Below are positions 42,749-51,885 of a stretch of 64,000 bases of DNA, piece after piece. The stretch is from Lentzea flava (lineage in GTDB: Bacteria > Actinomycetota > Actinomycetes > Mycobacteriales > Pseudonocardiaceae): contig NZ_BMRE01000003.1 in the NCBI RefSeq assembly GCF_014648475.1, forward strand, positions 1 through 64,000, given 5' to 3'. The notes under the pieces are model-generated. The model made no database searches, was not told the origin of the DNA, and saw nothing but the letters and a program-made list of their open reading frames with translations. The first letter of the stretch is position 1. The number at the start of each line of letters is the position of its first letter. A program made the translations under genes and the position numbers.

Positions 42749-45700
42749 GTGCACAACGACCTTCCCGCGCGGATCGCGGACCTGCTCGGCATCGACGACG
42801 TCGGCGCCGACGACAACCTGATCGAGCTGGGCATGGACTCGATCACGATGATGCGCCTGGCCGGGGCGTGGCGGAAGGAAGGCGTCGACGTCAAGTTCGC
42901 CGACCTCGTCGCCAGCCCGACACTCGGCGCGTGGCAGTCGCTTCTCGGCGCCACGACAGCGAACGACGTCCGCCGGGTCGACGTCGACGAGACCGCGCCG
43001 TTCCCGCTCGCGCTGATGCAGCACGCCTACTGGGTCGGCCGTGCGCCCGGCCAGCAGCTCGGTGGCGTGGCCGCGCACTTCTACCACGAGTTCGACGGCG
43101 AGAACGTCGATCCGGAACGCCTGGAACGCGCTGTGCGCGCGGTGATCGCCCGCCACGGCATGCTCCGGGTCCGCATCCTCGACGACGGAACCCAGGTCAT
43201 CGGGGAGGATCGCTGGCCGGGGCTGACGGTCCACCGGGACTCCGATGTGGACGAACTGCGCAAGATGTTGTCGCACCGCAACATGGACATCGCGAACGGC
43301 GAGGTGTTCGACGTCCAGCTGTCGTTGCTCGGTGACGGCCGCACGCGCGTGCACGTCAACCTCGACATGATCGCCGCGGACGCGCTGAGCCTGCGCGGCC
43401 TGCTCGGCGACCTCGCCCGCGCGTACCGGGGCGAGCAGTTGCGGCCGTTGGACTACAGCTTCCCGCGCTATCTCGCGGAACGCTCGCACACCGCGGACGA
43501 GAAGGACGTCGAGTACTGGCGGCAACGCCTCGCCGGCCTGCCCGGCGCACCCGAACTCCCGGTGACCGGCGCGGACACGGCCGTCGTGCTGCGCAGGCAC
43601 CGCTGGCTCGCCCCGGACGAGGTGCGGGCGCTGGAGACGAACGCCGCCCGCCACGGCCTCACCCCGGCGATGGCGCTCGCGGCCGTCTTCGCCGAGACCC
43701 TGACCGCGTGGAGCGCCGAGCCGCGCTTCCTGCTGAACCTGCCGCTGTTCGACCGCGAACCGCTGCACGCCGACGTCGACGAGCTGGTCGGCGACTTCAC
43801 CTCATCGATCCTGCTGGCCTGGGAGGGCGGCCTTCCCGGCACGTTCGCCGAGCGCGCGCGGAGGCTCCAGGACCAGTTCCACGCCGACGTGGCGCACAGC
43901 GCGTACTCCGGCGTCGAGGTGCTGCGGGACCTGTCGAGGCTGCACGGCGAACGCGTGCTCGCGCCGGTCGTGTACACGAGTGCGCTGGGCCTGGGAGAGC
44001 TGTTCTCCGAGGAGGTCAGGGACTGCTTCGGCGAGGCGTCCTGGATCATCTCGCAGGGCCCGCAGGTGTGGCTGGACGCGCAGGTCACCGAGCTGAACGG
44101 CGGCCTGCTGGTCAACTGGGACATCCGCGAGGACGCCTTCACGCCGGGCGTGCCGGACGCGATGTTCAACGCTTATGCGGGCCTGCTGGACTGGCTGCTC
44201 GTCACGCCGGAAGCCTGGACCACGCCGGTGCCCGCGCTGCTTCCCGTTGAACAGCGGGAAATCCGGTCCGAGGTCAACAACACGGCCGTGCACCGCGAAC
44301 CCCGCGGCCTGCACGACCCGTTCTTCGCCCAGGCGGCCTGGACCCCGGACGCACCGGCACTGCTGTCGGACGGTGTCGTGTCGTACGGCGAACTCGCCGA
44401 CCAGGCCAAGCGAATCGCCGGACACCTGCGGCAGCAGGGCGTGCAGCCGGGCGATCTCGTGGCGATCGACCTGCCGAAGGGCCCGGAGCAGGTCGTCGCG
44501 GTGCTCGGCGTGCTCGCCGCCGGTGCCGCCTACCTGCCGCTCGGCACGCAACCGCAGGCGCGCAAGGACCGCATCCTCGCCACCGCGGGCGTCGCACACG
44601 TGCTCACCGAACTCGTCTTCGGTGATCCGATCGATCCGGTGACGGGAGGCGATCTCGCCTACGTCCTCTACACGTCCGGCTCGACCGGTGAGCCCAAGGG
44701 CGTGGAGATCACCCACTCCGCTGCCGCGAACACGATCGACGACCTGAACGAACGCTTCGCGATCGGGCCGGGTGACCGGACGCTCGCGTTGTCCGCGCTG
44801 GAGTTCGACCTCAGCGTGTACGACATGTTCGGGCCGCTGGCCGTCGGTGGCGCGGTGGTCTGCGTGCGCGACACCGGACACCGTGACGCCTCGAAGTGGG
44901 TCGAGCTGCTGCTGCGGCACCGGGCCACGGTGCTGAACTGCGTGCCCGCGTTGCTCGACATGGTGCTGACGGTCGCGGAGGAGGAACTGCCGCTGCGGCT
45001 GGTGCTGCTCGGCGGCGACTGGGTGACGACCGATCTGCCCGGCAGGCTCTGGGAACGCGCGCCGGGCTGCACGTTCGCCGGACTGGGCGGCACCACCGAG
45101 ACCGCGATCCACTCGACGGTCTGCGAGGTCGTCACCGTCGATCCACAGTGGACTTCGGTGCCGTACGGGGTGCCGCTCGGCAACGTCCGGTGCCGCGTGG
45201 TCGACGCGCTGGGGCGGGACTGCCCCGACCACGTTCCCGGTGAGCTGTGGATCGGGGGTGCGGGTGTCGCGCGCGGGTATCGGGGTGATCCCGAGCGCAC
45301 GGCGGCGAAGTTCACCGACGGCTGGTACCGGACCGGCGACCGGGCGCGGTACTGGCCGGACGGGACGCTCGAGTTCCTCGGGCGGGCGGACCACCAGGTG
45401 AAGATCCGCGGGCACCGGATCGAGCTGGGGGAGATCGAGGCGGCGCTGACCTCGCATCCCGCCGTGCAGGGCGGAGTTGTCGTGGTGACGGCGGAAGGGA
45501 GGCTCGCCGCGGCCGTCACGGGCGACAGCGACGGCGTGCTCGGCTTCCTCCGCGACCGGCTTCCCTCCGCGATGGTCCCCGACACCGTCACCGTGCTGCC
45601 GGAACTCCCTCTCACCCCCAACGGCAAGATCGACCGCAAGCGCCTCGCCACCGAACTGCGCGGCACCGCCCCGAAACACCTCACCCGACCCGCGACCGAG

Positions 45701-48700
45701 ACCGAACGTCTGGTCGCGGCTGTCTGGTCGGACCTGCTCAACGTCGGGGAAGTGGGCCGTGAGCACGACTTCTTCGCCCTCGGCGGCGACTCCCTGCTGG
45801 CCACCCGCCTGATCGTCCGGCTGCGCGAGGCAGGCCTCGACGGGATGTCGCTCAGCGCGTTGTTCGCCAACCCCGTCCTGAAGGACTTCGCCGCCACCCT
45901 CGCCACCGGCGGCACAACGGCCCCCTGGCAGCTGAACGCGGCCCCGGACCAGCGCCACGAACCGTTCCCGCCGACCGACGTCCAGCGCGCGTACTGGCTC
46001 GGCCGCGACGAGTCGTTCACGCTCGGCGGCGTCGGCTGCCACTTCTACCGCGAGTACGAGGTCGCCGGCCTCGACGTCGAACGCCTCGAAAACGCCGTCA
46101 ACGCCCTGATCGCGCGCCACGAGATGCTGCGCGCGGTCTTCGACGAGAACGGTGATCAGCGGATCCTCGACAGCGTTCCCCGATTCGAGGTCCAACGAGG
46201 CTTCACCAGGGAAACCCAGTCGCGCAAGGTGTTCGACCCTGCTCAGTGGCCGCTGTTCTCGGTCGCCGTCGACGGCGACCGCGTCGCGATCGGCATCGAC
46301 AACCTGATCCTCGACGCGCTCAGCATCCTCATCTTCTACGCCGAGCTGGGCACGCTCTACGACCGGCCGGACACCGAGCTGCCGCCGATCGGCGTGTCGT
46401 TCCGCGACTACGTCCTGAGCCTGCCCGAACCGTCCTCACAGGACTACTGGAACGAGCTGGAGCTGCCACCGGCACCGAAACTGCCGCTGGCCAAGGATCC
46501 TGCGGACGTCACCCCGGTCTTCAGCCGCCGGGCGGCGCACGTCGACTCCGGCCGCTGGAAGTCCGTCGTGGAACGGGCACGCGAGCACGGCCTGACGCCG
46601 TCCGCGGTGCTGATGGCCGCGTTCGCCGAGGTCCTCGGGAGGTGGAGCGGGCGCAACGACCTCACGTTGAACGTCACGCTGTTCGACCGCGCCGAAGTCC
46701 ACCCGGACATCACCAGAGTGATGGGCGACTTCACGTCGTTGCTGCTGGTGGCCTGCGGTGAGGGCGAGACGTGGCTGGACCGGGCCAAGTTCGCGCACGA
46801 ACGGCTCTGGCAGGCCATCGACCACCGCGACGTCTCGGCCGTGCAGGTCATGCGGTCGTTGCCGGAGGGCATGCCGGTCGTGTTCACCAGCGCGCTGGGC
46901 GTGGGGGTCGAGCAGCCGAGCTCGTTGTTCGACCGGCAGGTCTGGGGTGTGTCGCAGACCCCGCAGGTGTGGCTGGACCACCAGGTCACCGAGTCGGCCG
47001 GCGGTGTCGAGCTGAACTGGGACGCGGTCGACGAACTGTTCCCCGACGGCGTCCTGGACGACATGTTCGCCGCCTACCTGTCCCTGGTGGACCACCTGGC
47101 GACCGGCGACTGGGCGGAAATCCCCGATCTCCTTCCTTCATCGCAACGACAGGTGCGCGAGCGGGTCAACGCGACCGACGGGCCGGTTCCCGACCGCGCG
47201 CTGCACGCCGACTTCTTCCGGCGTGCTCAGCAAACCCCTGATCGCGTGGCCGTCGAATGGGACGGCGGCCGGCTCACGTACGGCGAACTGGCCGACCGGG
47301 CACTCCGCACCGCGGCCGCCATCGGCCCCGGCGAGGAACCGGTCGCGGTGTCGTTGCCCAAGGGCCCCGACCAGATCGTCGCCGTGCTCGGTGTGCTGGC
47401 CGCGGGCAGGGCGTACGTGCCGATCGGCGTCGACCAGCCACCCGCACGTCGCGAACGCATGCTGCGGGGCATCGGCCAGGTCATCACGGAGCTCGACCTC
47501 GGCGCCGAGCCCGCCGAGCTGGTGCACGCACACCCGGATTCGCTGGCCTACGTCATCTTCACGTCCGGCTCGACCGGTGAACCGAAGGGCGTGGAGATCA
47601 CCCACCGGGCCGCGTTGAACACGATCGACGACATCAACGAGAAGTTCGGCGTCACCGAGGACGACCGCGTGCTCGCGGTGTCCGCATTGGACTTCGACCT
47701 CAGCGTGTACGACATCTTCGGCCTGCTCAGTGCGGGCGGCACGGTCGTCACCATCACCGAGGACGAGCGCCGCGACGCGCAGAGGTGGCACGAACTCGTC
47801 GAACGCTTCGGCGTGACCGTGTGGAACACCGTGCCCGCACTGGCGGAGATGCTGTCGATCGTCGGCGACACGAAGCTGCGCCTGGTCCTCGTCTCCGGCG
47901 ACTGGGTCGGCCTCGATCTGCCGGAACGCTTCCCGCAGGCCAGGTTCGTCGCGATGGGCGGCGCGACCGAGGCGTCGATCTGGTCGAACTACGTCGAACT
48001 GAAGAGCCCGGAACCGGGCTGGCGTTCGATCCCGTACGGCACCCCGTTGCGCAATCAGCGGTTCCGCGTGGTCGACGGTGCCGGGAGGGACTGTCCTGAC
48101 TGGGTCGCCGGTGAACTGTGGATCGGGGGCACAGGTGTGGCGCGGGGGTACCGGAACGACCCCGAGCGCACCGCGGAGAAGTTCGCCGGCGGCTGGTACC
48201 GCACCGGCGATCTGGGCCGCTACTGGCCGGACGGCACGCTCGAGTTCCTCGGCCGCGCCGACCAGCAGGTGAAGATCCGCGGCCACCGCGTCGAGCTCGG
48301 CGAGGTCGAGGCCGCGCTGCTGGCCTCTCCTGGCGTCACGCAGGCGGTGGCCGCCGTGGCACAGGGACGGCTCGTCGCGGCCGTGACGGGGTCCGAAGTG
48401 GACCCGGCGGTCGTGGCAGGACGCCTGCCCGCACACATGATTCCCGACCACGTCGAACTGCTGGACGAGATCCCGTTGAGCGCGAACGGCAAGGTCGACC
48501 GCACCGCCGTTGCGACGCTCGTCACACCTTGCACGGAAGTGGCAGCGCCGCAAGGAGAACTGGAAGCCGAGATCGCCGCACTGTGGGCGGATCTGCTGGG
48601 GCTGAACGAGGTCGGCCGGAATCAGAACTTCTTCACCCTGGGTGGCGACAGCCTCAAGGCCACCAGGTTCGTCGAAGTTCTGCGTGGAAAACACGGGCCG

Positions 48701-48790
48701 ATCGTCTCCTTGCGATCGTTCTTCGCCGCGCCTACGGTCGCTGCCGTCGCGGAGGTGCTCGACGCGGACGTCGAGGAGGGTGCGATCTAG
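42749..48790 (+). CDS. Initiating NRPS: ArCP-Cy-A-PCP-Cy-A-PCP
   Basis: This 2013-aa synthetase starts with an aryl carrier (Ser31 in GMDSI), then two modules. Cy1 has DxxxxDxxS at 206-214 and Cy2 at 1184-1192, both intact. A1 (A3 near 641) reads DLY-N-LG-L-IH; A2 (A3 near 1605) reads DLY-N-LS-M-IW, a cysteine code. PCP serines are 1015 and 1968. There is no terminal release domain, so the chain passes to the TubC-docked NRPS at 28837. GTG 42749 follows GAAGGA by 7 nt and an 11-nt gap after the P450; it is the only gene of the operon not overlapping its predecessor. It adds two cyclised Cys/Ser/Thr residues to salicylate. Confidence 0.95.
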   Translation: MHNDLPARIADLLGIDDVGADDNLIELGMDSITMMRLAGAWRKEGVDVKFADLVASPTLGAWQSLLGATTANDVRRVDVDETAPFPLALMQHAYWVGRAPGQQLGGVAAHFYHEFDGENVDPERLERAVRAVIARHGMLRVRILDDGTQVIGEDRWPGLTVHRDSDVDELRKMLSHRNMDIANGEVFDVQLSLLGDGRTRVHVNLDMIAADALSLRGLLGDLARAYRGEQLRPLDYSFPRYLAERSHTADEKDVEYWRQRLAGLPGAPELPVTGADTAVVLRRHRWLAPDEVRALETNAARHGLTPAMALAAVFAETLTAWSAEPRFLLNLPLFDREPLHADVDELVGDFTSSILLAWEGGLPGTFAERARRLQDQFHADVAHSAYSGVEVLRDLSRLHGERVLAPVVYTSALGLGELFSEEVRDCFGEASWIISQGPQVWLDAQVTELNGGLLVNWDIREDAFTPGVPDAMFNAYAGLLDWLLVTPEAWTTPVPALLPVEQREIRSEVNNTAVHREPRGLHDPFFAQAAWTPDAPALLSDGVVSYGELADQAKRIAGHLRQQGVQPGDLVAIDLPKGPEQVVAVLGVLAAGAAYLPLGTQPQARKDRILATAGVAHVLTELVFGDPIDPVTGGDLAYVLYTSGSTGEPKGVEITHSAAANTIDDLNERFAIGPGDRTLALSALEFDLSVYDMFGPLAVGGAVVCVRDTGHRDASKWVELLLRHRATVLNCVPALLDMVLTVAEEELPLRLVLLGGDWVTTDLPGRLWERAPGCTFAGLGGTTETAIHSTVCEVVTVDPQWTSVPYGVPLGNVRCRVVDALGRDCPDHVPGELWIGGAGVARGYRGDPERTAAKFTDGWYRTGDRARYWPDGTLEFLGRADHQVKIRGHRIELGEIEAALTSHPAVQGGVVVVTAEGRLAAAVTGDSDGVLGFLRDRLPSAMVPDTVTVLPELPLTPNGKIDRKRLATELRGTAPKHLTRPATETERLVAAVWSDLLNVGEVGREHDFFALGGDSLLATRLIVRLREAGLDGMSLSALFANPVLKDFAATLATGGTTAPWQLNAAPDQRHEPFPPTDVQRAYWLGRDESFTLGGVGCHFYREYEVAGLDVERLENAVNALIARHEMLRAVFDENGDQRILDSVPRFEVQRGFTRETQSRKVFDPAQWPLFSVAVDGDRVAIGIDNLILDALSILIFYAELGTLYDRPDTELPPIGVSFRDYVLSLPEPSSQDYWNELELPPAPKLPLAKDPADVTPVFSRRAAHVDSGRWKSVVERAREHGLTPSAVLMAAFAEVLGRWSGRNDLTLNVTLFDRAEVHPDITRVMGDFTSLLLVACGEGETWLDRAKFAHERLWQAIDHRDVSAVQVMRSLPEGMPVVFTSALGVGVEQPSSLFDRQVWGVSQTPQVWLDHQVTESAGGVELNWDAVDELFPDGVLDDMFAAYLSLVDHLATGDWAEIPDLLPSSQRQVRERVNATDGPVPDRALHADFFRRAQQTPDRVAVEWDGGRLTYGELADRALRTAAAIGPGEEPVAVSLPKGPDQIVAVLGVLAAGRAYVPIGVDQPPARRERMLRGIGQVITELDLGAEPAELVHAHPDSLAYVIFTSGSTGEPKGVEITHRAALNTIDDINEKFGVTEDDRVLAVSALDFDLSVYDIFGLLSAGGTVVTITEDERRDAQRWHELVERFGVTVWNTVPALAEMLSIVGDTKLRLVLVSGDWVGLDLPERFPQARFVAMGGATEASIWSNYVELKSPEPGWRSIPYGTPLRNQRFRVVDGAGRDCPDWVAGELWIGGTGVARGYRNDPERTAEKFAGGWYRTGDLGRYWPDGTLEFLGRADQQVKIRGHRVELGEVEAALLASPGVTQAVAAVAQGRLVAAVTGSEVDPAVVAGRLPAHMIPDHVELLDEIPLSANGKVDRTAVATLVTPCTEVAAPQGELEAEIAALWADLLGLNEVGRNQNFFTLGGDSLKATRFVEVLRGKHGPIVSLRSFFAAPTVAAVAEVLDADVEEGAI

Positions 48791-48858
48791 ATGGTTTGGT
48801 GGCCGATGCACTCGGGTACTCCGCGCCAGAACTGATCAACACCAGCTCGAGGAGCGGT

Positions 48859-49254
48859 TTGGCGCGCGACCAGGCAGCGAGGAAGAGTGAGGCGGCCCAC
48901 CTGCCCCTGGGCAGGCAGCGGCCGAGTCTCGCGACCGTCCGGCGCTGGGTCCGGGTGGAGCTGACCGGGGAGAACGCCGACTGCGTCGCCGACGTGCTGC
49001 TGGTGGTGAACGAGCTGGTCAGCAACGCCTACCGGTACACGTCGGAGCCGTCGTTCCTGCGTGTCGTCATCGGGAAGTCGAAGATCCGGATCGAGATCGC
49101 GCACGACGCCCGCGCCCATCCGCCGCTGCGGAAGGTCTCCCGTCCGCAGCGGGGATACGGCCTGGTCCTGGTCGCGCGGCTGTCCGAACGATGGGGTGTC
49201 GACCGTGCTCACGGCGGCACCGTGGTGTGGGCGGATCTGCCGAGGGAGTTGTGA
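48859..49254 (+). CDS. HATPase_c regulatory protein (anti-sigma/serine-kinase-like)
   Basis: This ~131-aa ATP-binding protein has the N-box VVNELVSNAYRYT and a degenerate G1/G2 region (RGYGLVLVARLSERWG). Such small actinobacterial proteins are RsbW-like and thought to control sigma or anti-anti-sigma factors. I chose TTG 48859 because AGGAG lies 5-6 nt before it; GTG 48799 in the same frame has no ribosome site. It starts 68 nt after the NRPS and may be read through from the operon. Confidence 0.75.
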   Translation: MARDQAARKSEAAHLPLGRQRPSLATVRRWVRVELTGENADCVADVLLVVNELVSNAYRYTSEPSFLRVVIGKSKIRIEIAHDARAHPPLRKVSRPQRGYGLVLVARLSERWGVDRAHGGTVVWADLPREL

Positions 49255-49336
49255 GTGAAGTTCGATGGGTTTCGATGTGCGCGCCACTGGGTACGGAACC
49301 TCCTGCCTTGAACTAACAGGGCACGGGGAGATGCTG

Positions 49337-49738
49337 ATGGGTGTAGCAGGACGGTCCAGCGAACGTCTGGACCTCGTCCTACCGGAGGGAATGCTGCCGC
49401 TCGCGGACGTGCGGGCGGAGGTTCGCCGCCTGTTGAGGGGCATGCACGAGAACGTCGTGGTCGACGTGATGGTCGTCGCCACGGAGCTCGTGAGCAACGC
49501 GTACCACCACGCAGCCCCGCCGCGCCGTGCCAGAATCCTGCGCCTGCCGGAACGCGAGGTTGTGCGGGTCGAGGTCGACGACGGGACGCCCGGACGGTTC
49601 CCCCAACTTGGACGGATGGGGTTTCTCGGGCGGCGGCAGCGGGGGTTGTTGCTGGTCAACGGTCTGGCACAGGTGTGGGGACACAACCGGTACCCGGACT
49701 CGAAGACCGTGTGGGCGGACGTGTCCTCGGTCAGGTGA
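49337..49738 (+). CDS. HATPase_c regulatory protein, second copy
   Basis: This ~133-aa relative of the preceding protein has the N-box VVATELVSNAYHHA and GRRQRGLLLVNGLAQVWG. ATG 49337 is 6 nt after GGGGAG. An earlier in-frame ATG at 49265 would add 24 residues without a clear ribosome site. The two form a tandem pair after the metallophore operon. Its end overlaps the convergent beta-lactamase by 8 bp. Confidence 0.75.
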   Translation: MGVAGRSSERLDLVLPEGMLPLADVRAEVRRLLRGMHENVVVDVMVVATELVSNAYHHAAPPRRARILRLPEREVVRVEVDDGTPGRFPQLGRMGFLGRRQRGLLLVNGLAQVWGHNRYPDSKTVWADVSSVR

Positions 49739-50618
49739 GGGTCTTGGTGACGTAGGCGGCGGCTTCGGCGATGAGGGCCTCGTCGTACTTGGCGTCGGCC
49801 GCTGACCTGCTCGACATGATCGAAATGAGAATCGGCTCCCGATTCGGCTGCCACACGACGGCGATGTCGTTGGCCGTGCCGTAGTCGCCGGTGCCGGTCT
49901 TGCTAGCGACCCTGCTGCCCTGCGGAACGCCTGCCCGGATCCGCTTGGCGCCGGTGACCGAGCGCTCCAGCAGGTCGGTGAGGAACGCTCGCTTCTCCTG
50001 GTCGAGCGCATTGCCGAGAACGAGCCGCTGGTAGTCCGTGCCGAGTGAACGCGGCGTCGCGGTGTCACGCGGGTCGCCGGGCGTGGCCTCGGTGATGGCG
50101 GGCTCGGTCCGGTCCATGCGGGTCTCGTTGTCGCCGAGTTCGCGCAGGTACTTCGTGAGCTCCGCGGGGCCGCCGAGCTCGCGCAGCAGCAGGTTGCCCG
50201 CCGTGCCGTCGCTGAAGCGCACGGCGGCGTCGCACAGGTCCCGCAGCTTCATGCCGGTCTGGACGTTCTTCCTGGTGATCGCCGAGCTCTTCATCAGGTC
50301 GGCTTCGGTGTAGGTGACGACCTTGTCGAGGTACGTCATCGGGTTGCGGTGCAGCAGGGCCGCCGTGGCGAGACCCTTGAACGTCGAGCAGAACGCGAAC
50401 CGCTCGTCCGCGCGGTGCTCGATCGTGCCGACGCCGGCCGCGTAGACGCCCAGCCGTGCGTCGTACTTCTTCTCCAGCTCGTACAGGGCTTCGTGCCGGA
50501 CGGGTGCCGCGCTGGTCGTCGTCGCCGGTGGAGCGGTCGCCGGTGGCGCGGGCCGGGCCGCGCAACCGGCGAGGGGGAGCAGGGTCAACGTCTTGAGCAG
50601 GGTGCGTCGAGCAGTCAC
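49731..50618 (-). CDS. Class A beta-lactamase (Tat lipoprotein)
   Basis: This 295-aa serine beta-lactamase starts with a twin-Arg signal (TARRTLLKT) and lipobox LAGC (Cys19). The nucleophile is S78 in STFK, SDG stands at the SDN loop, the omega loop reads TEPAITEA (Glu166 kept, Thr at 170), and the KTGTGDYGTAND stretch is as in mycobacterial BlaC. N132G and N170T alter two usually conserved positions. GTG 50618 overlaps the stop of the upstream lipase gene (GTGA). It hydrolyses penicillins by family; the spectrum is not predictable. Confidence 0.93.
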   Translation of the reverse strand: MTARRTLLKTLTLLPLAGCAARPAPPATAPPATTTSAAPVRHEALYELEKKYDARLGVYAAGVGTIEHRADERFAFCSTFKGLATAALLHRNPMTYLDKVVTYTEADLMKSSAITRKNVQTGMKLRDLCDAAVRFSDGTAGNLLLRELGGPAELTKYLRELGDNETRMDRTEPAITEATPGDPRDTATPRSLGTDYQRLVLGNALDQEKRAFLTDLLERSVTGAKRIRAGVPQGSRVASKTGTGDYGTANDIAVVWQPNREPILISIMSSRSAADAKYDEALIAEAAAYVTKTLT

Positions 50619-51751
50619 GCCCCCACAGTATTTGATCTCACGAGCCGGATCCCCGGATGGCGAGGCCGGTCGAACAGCGTCGTGGCCCGGTGCTTCAGGT
50701 GCAGGTCGAAGAACGCGGCCACGTAGTCGTGCTGGGCCGCGAGCGCGTCCCGCGGATCGATCGTTCCGATCAGACCCGCACGGCGTTCCGGGGAGATCTG
50801 GGCGATCTGCGGCACCGACCACTGCATGTCGCTGAAGCCGAGGTGCGCGCCGTCGTCGAGGTGCACGTCCCGCTTCCACCCGCGCTGGTTGGGCCAGAAG
50901 TCGGCCCACGTCCTGGTCAGGCTCGTGTCCACGTGCGACAGCTCCCGTTCGCCGAGGTCACCGCCGAACAGCAGGAACGGCCGGTCGAGTCCGTTCTTCA
51001 CCACTTCGCCCGGCGCGTAGGTGCCGCCCTCGCCGGTGTGCTCCATCGCGCCGTCGATGTTGATGCCCGCGTCGAACCTGCGGTCGTGCACCATCGTCTC
51101 GCCGGCCGTGTAACCGCCGTAGGAGTGCCCGGCGATGCCGACTTTGGACGTGTCGATCCACTTGTGCAGCCGAGGCAGCTGCGTCAGCACGAACCGCATG
51201 TCGGCGACCCGTGCGTCGATGGCCTTCTTCATCGTTTCGGGCTTGGCGTCGGCCATCAGGCCCCACTCGACGCGGTTGCCGGGGAACTCCACGGCCACCG
51301 TCTCGTGGGTGTGGCTCACTGTCACCACGACGTAGCCGCGGCTCGCCAGGTCGTCGGCGGTGCCCTCGTAGAACTCGCGCGGCGTCTGAAGACCCGGCGA
51401 GAACAGCACGACCGGCCATCTGCCCGGCACCGCCGGAGCATTCACCCGAGCTTGCCGGGGCGTGCCGGACCAGTCGACCGACCCGGCGGGGATGTCGAGG
51501 TAGTCCGGGCTGGAGATGATCGGGTCGACGGCCGTCGCGAGGCCCTGACCCAGCCACGGCGCCTGCTCGCCCTTGCGCTTGGCCGGGTAGCTGACGGTGA
51601 CCATCAGTTCCCGGTTCTTCGACGGCTGGAACGGGTCGGCTCGCGTGGGATCGACGAGGTGGGCGTCGAACGTCCCGACCGGGAACGGGCCGCTGAGCTG
51701 CGGCGACACCAGAGTGGAGGCGGCGAGGACGGCCGCCATGAGCAGTTGCAT
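50615..51751 (-). CDS. Secreted alpha/beta hydrolase (PAF-acetylhydrolase/lipase-like)
   Basis: This 378-aa protein starts with a signal peptide (MQLLMAAVLAASTLVSP). A PAF-AH-like alpha/beta hydrolase domain follows with VVLFSPGLQTPREFY (oxyanion region), nucleophile elbow GHSYGG, and DDGAHLGFSD carrying the catalytic His. ATG 51751 has a G-rich site upstream; longer frames start in the intergenic region. It is the first gene of a two-gene operon with the beta-lactamase. Lipid or ester substrate unknown. Confidence 0.88.
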   Translation of the reverse strand: MQLLMAAVLAASTLVSPQLSGPFPVGTFDAHLVDPTRADPFQPSKNRELMVTVSYPAKRKGEQAPWLGQGLATAVDPIISSPDYLDIPAGSVDWSGTPRQARVNAPAVPGRWPVVLFSPGLQTPREFYEGTADDLASRGYVVVTVSHTHETVAVEFPGNRVEWGLMADAKPETMKKAIDARVADMRFVLTQLPRLHKWIDTSKVGIAGHSYGGYTAGETMVHDRRFDAGINIDGAMEHTGEGGTYAPGEVVKNGLDRPFLLFGGDLGERELSHVDTSLTRTWADFWPNQRGWKRDVHLDDGAHLGFSDMQWSVPQIAQISPERRAGLIGTIDPRDALAAQHDYVAAFFDLHLKHRATTLFDRPRHPGIRLVRSNTVGA

Positions 51752-51885
51752 TGATGATCTACCCCCTTCCCGCGTGAGCCTCCCAGGCGCGCGCTGAGAG
51801 GGGACTGAGAGCTTGTGGCGCCCGTGATCGAGTGCCATGTTGGGGTCTGACGTACCAGCTGGTCCTCTGGGTGGGGAGATCACGG

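Noticed and set aside
43802..46195. Long minus-strand frame opposite the initiating NRPS
   Set aside because: Shadow of the NRPS codon pattern; no motifs and the plus strand is fully explained.
49255..49311. 18-codon frame (GTG 49255) between the two HATPase genes, possible leader peptide
   Set aside because: It has no clear ribosome-binding site and overlaps the alternative N-terminus of the second HATPase gene; support is too weak.
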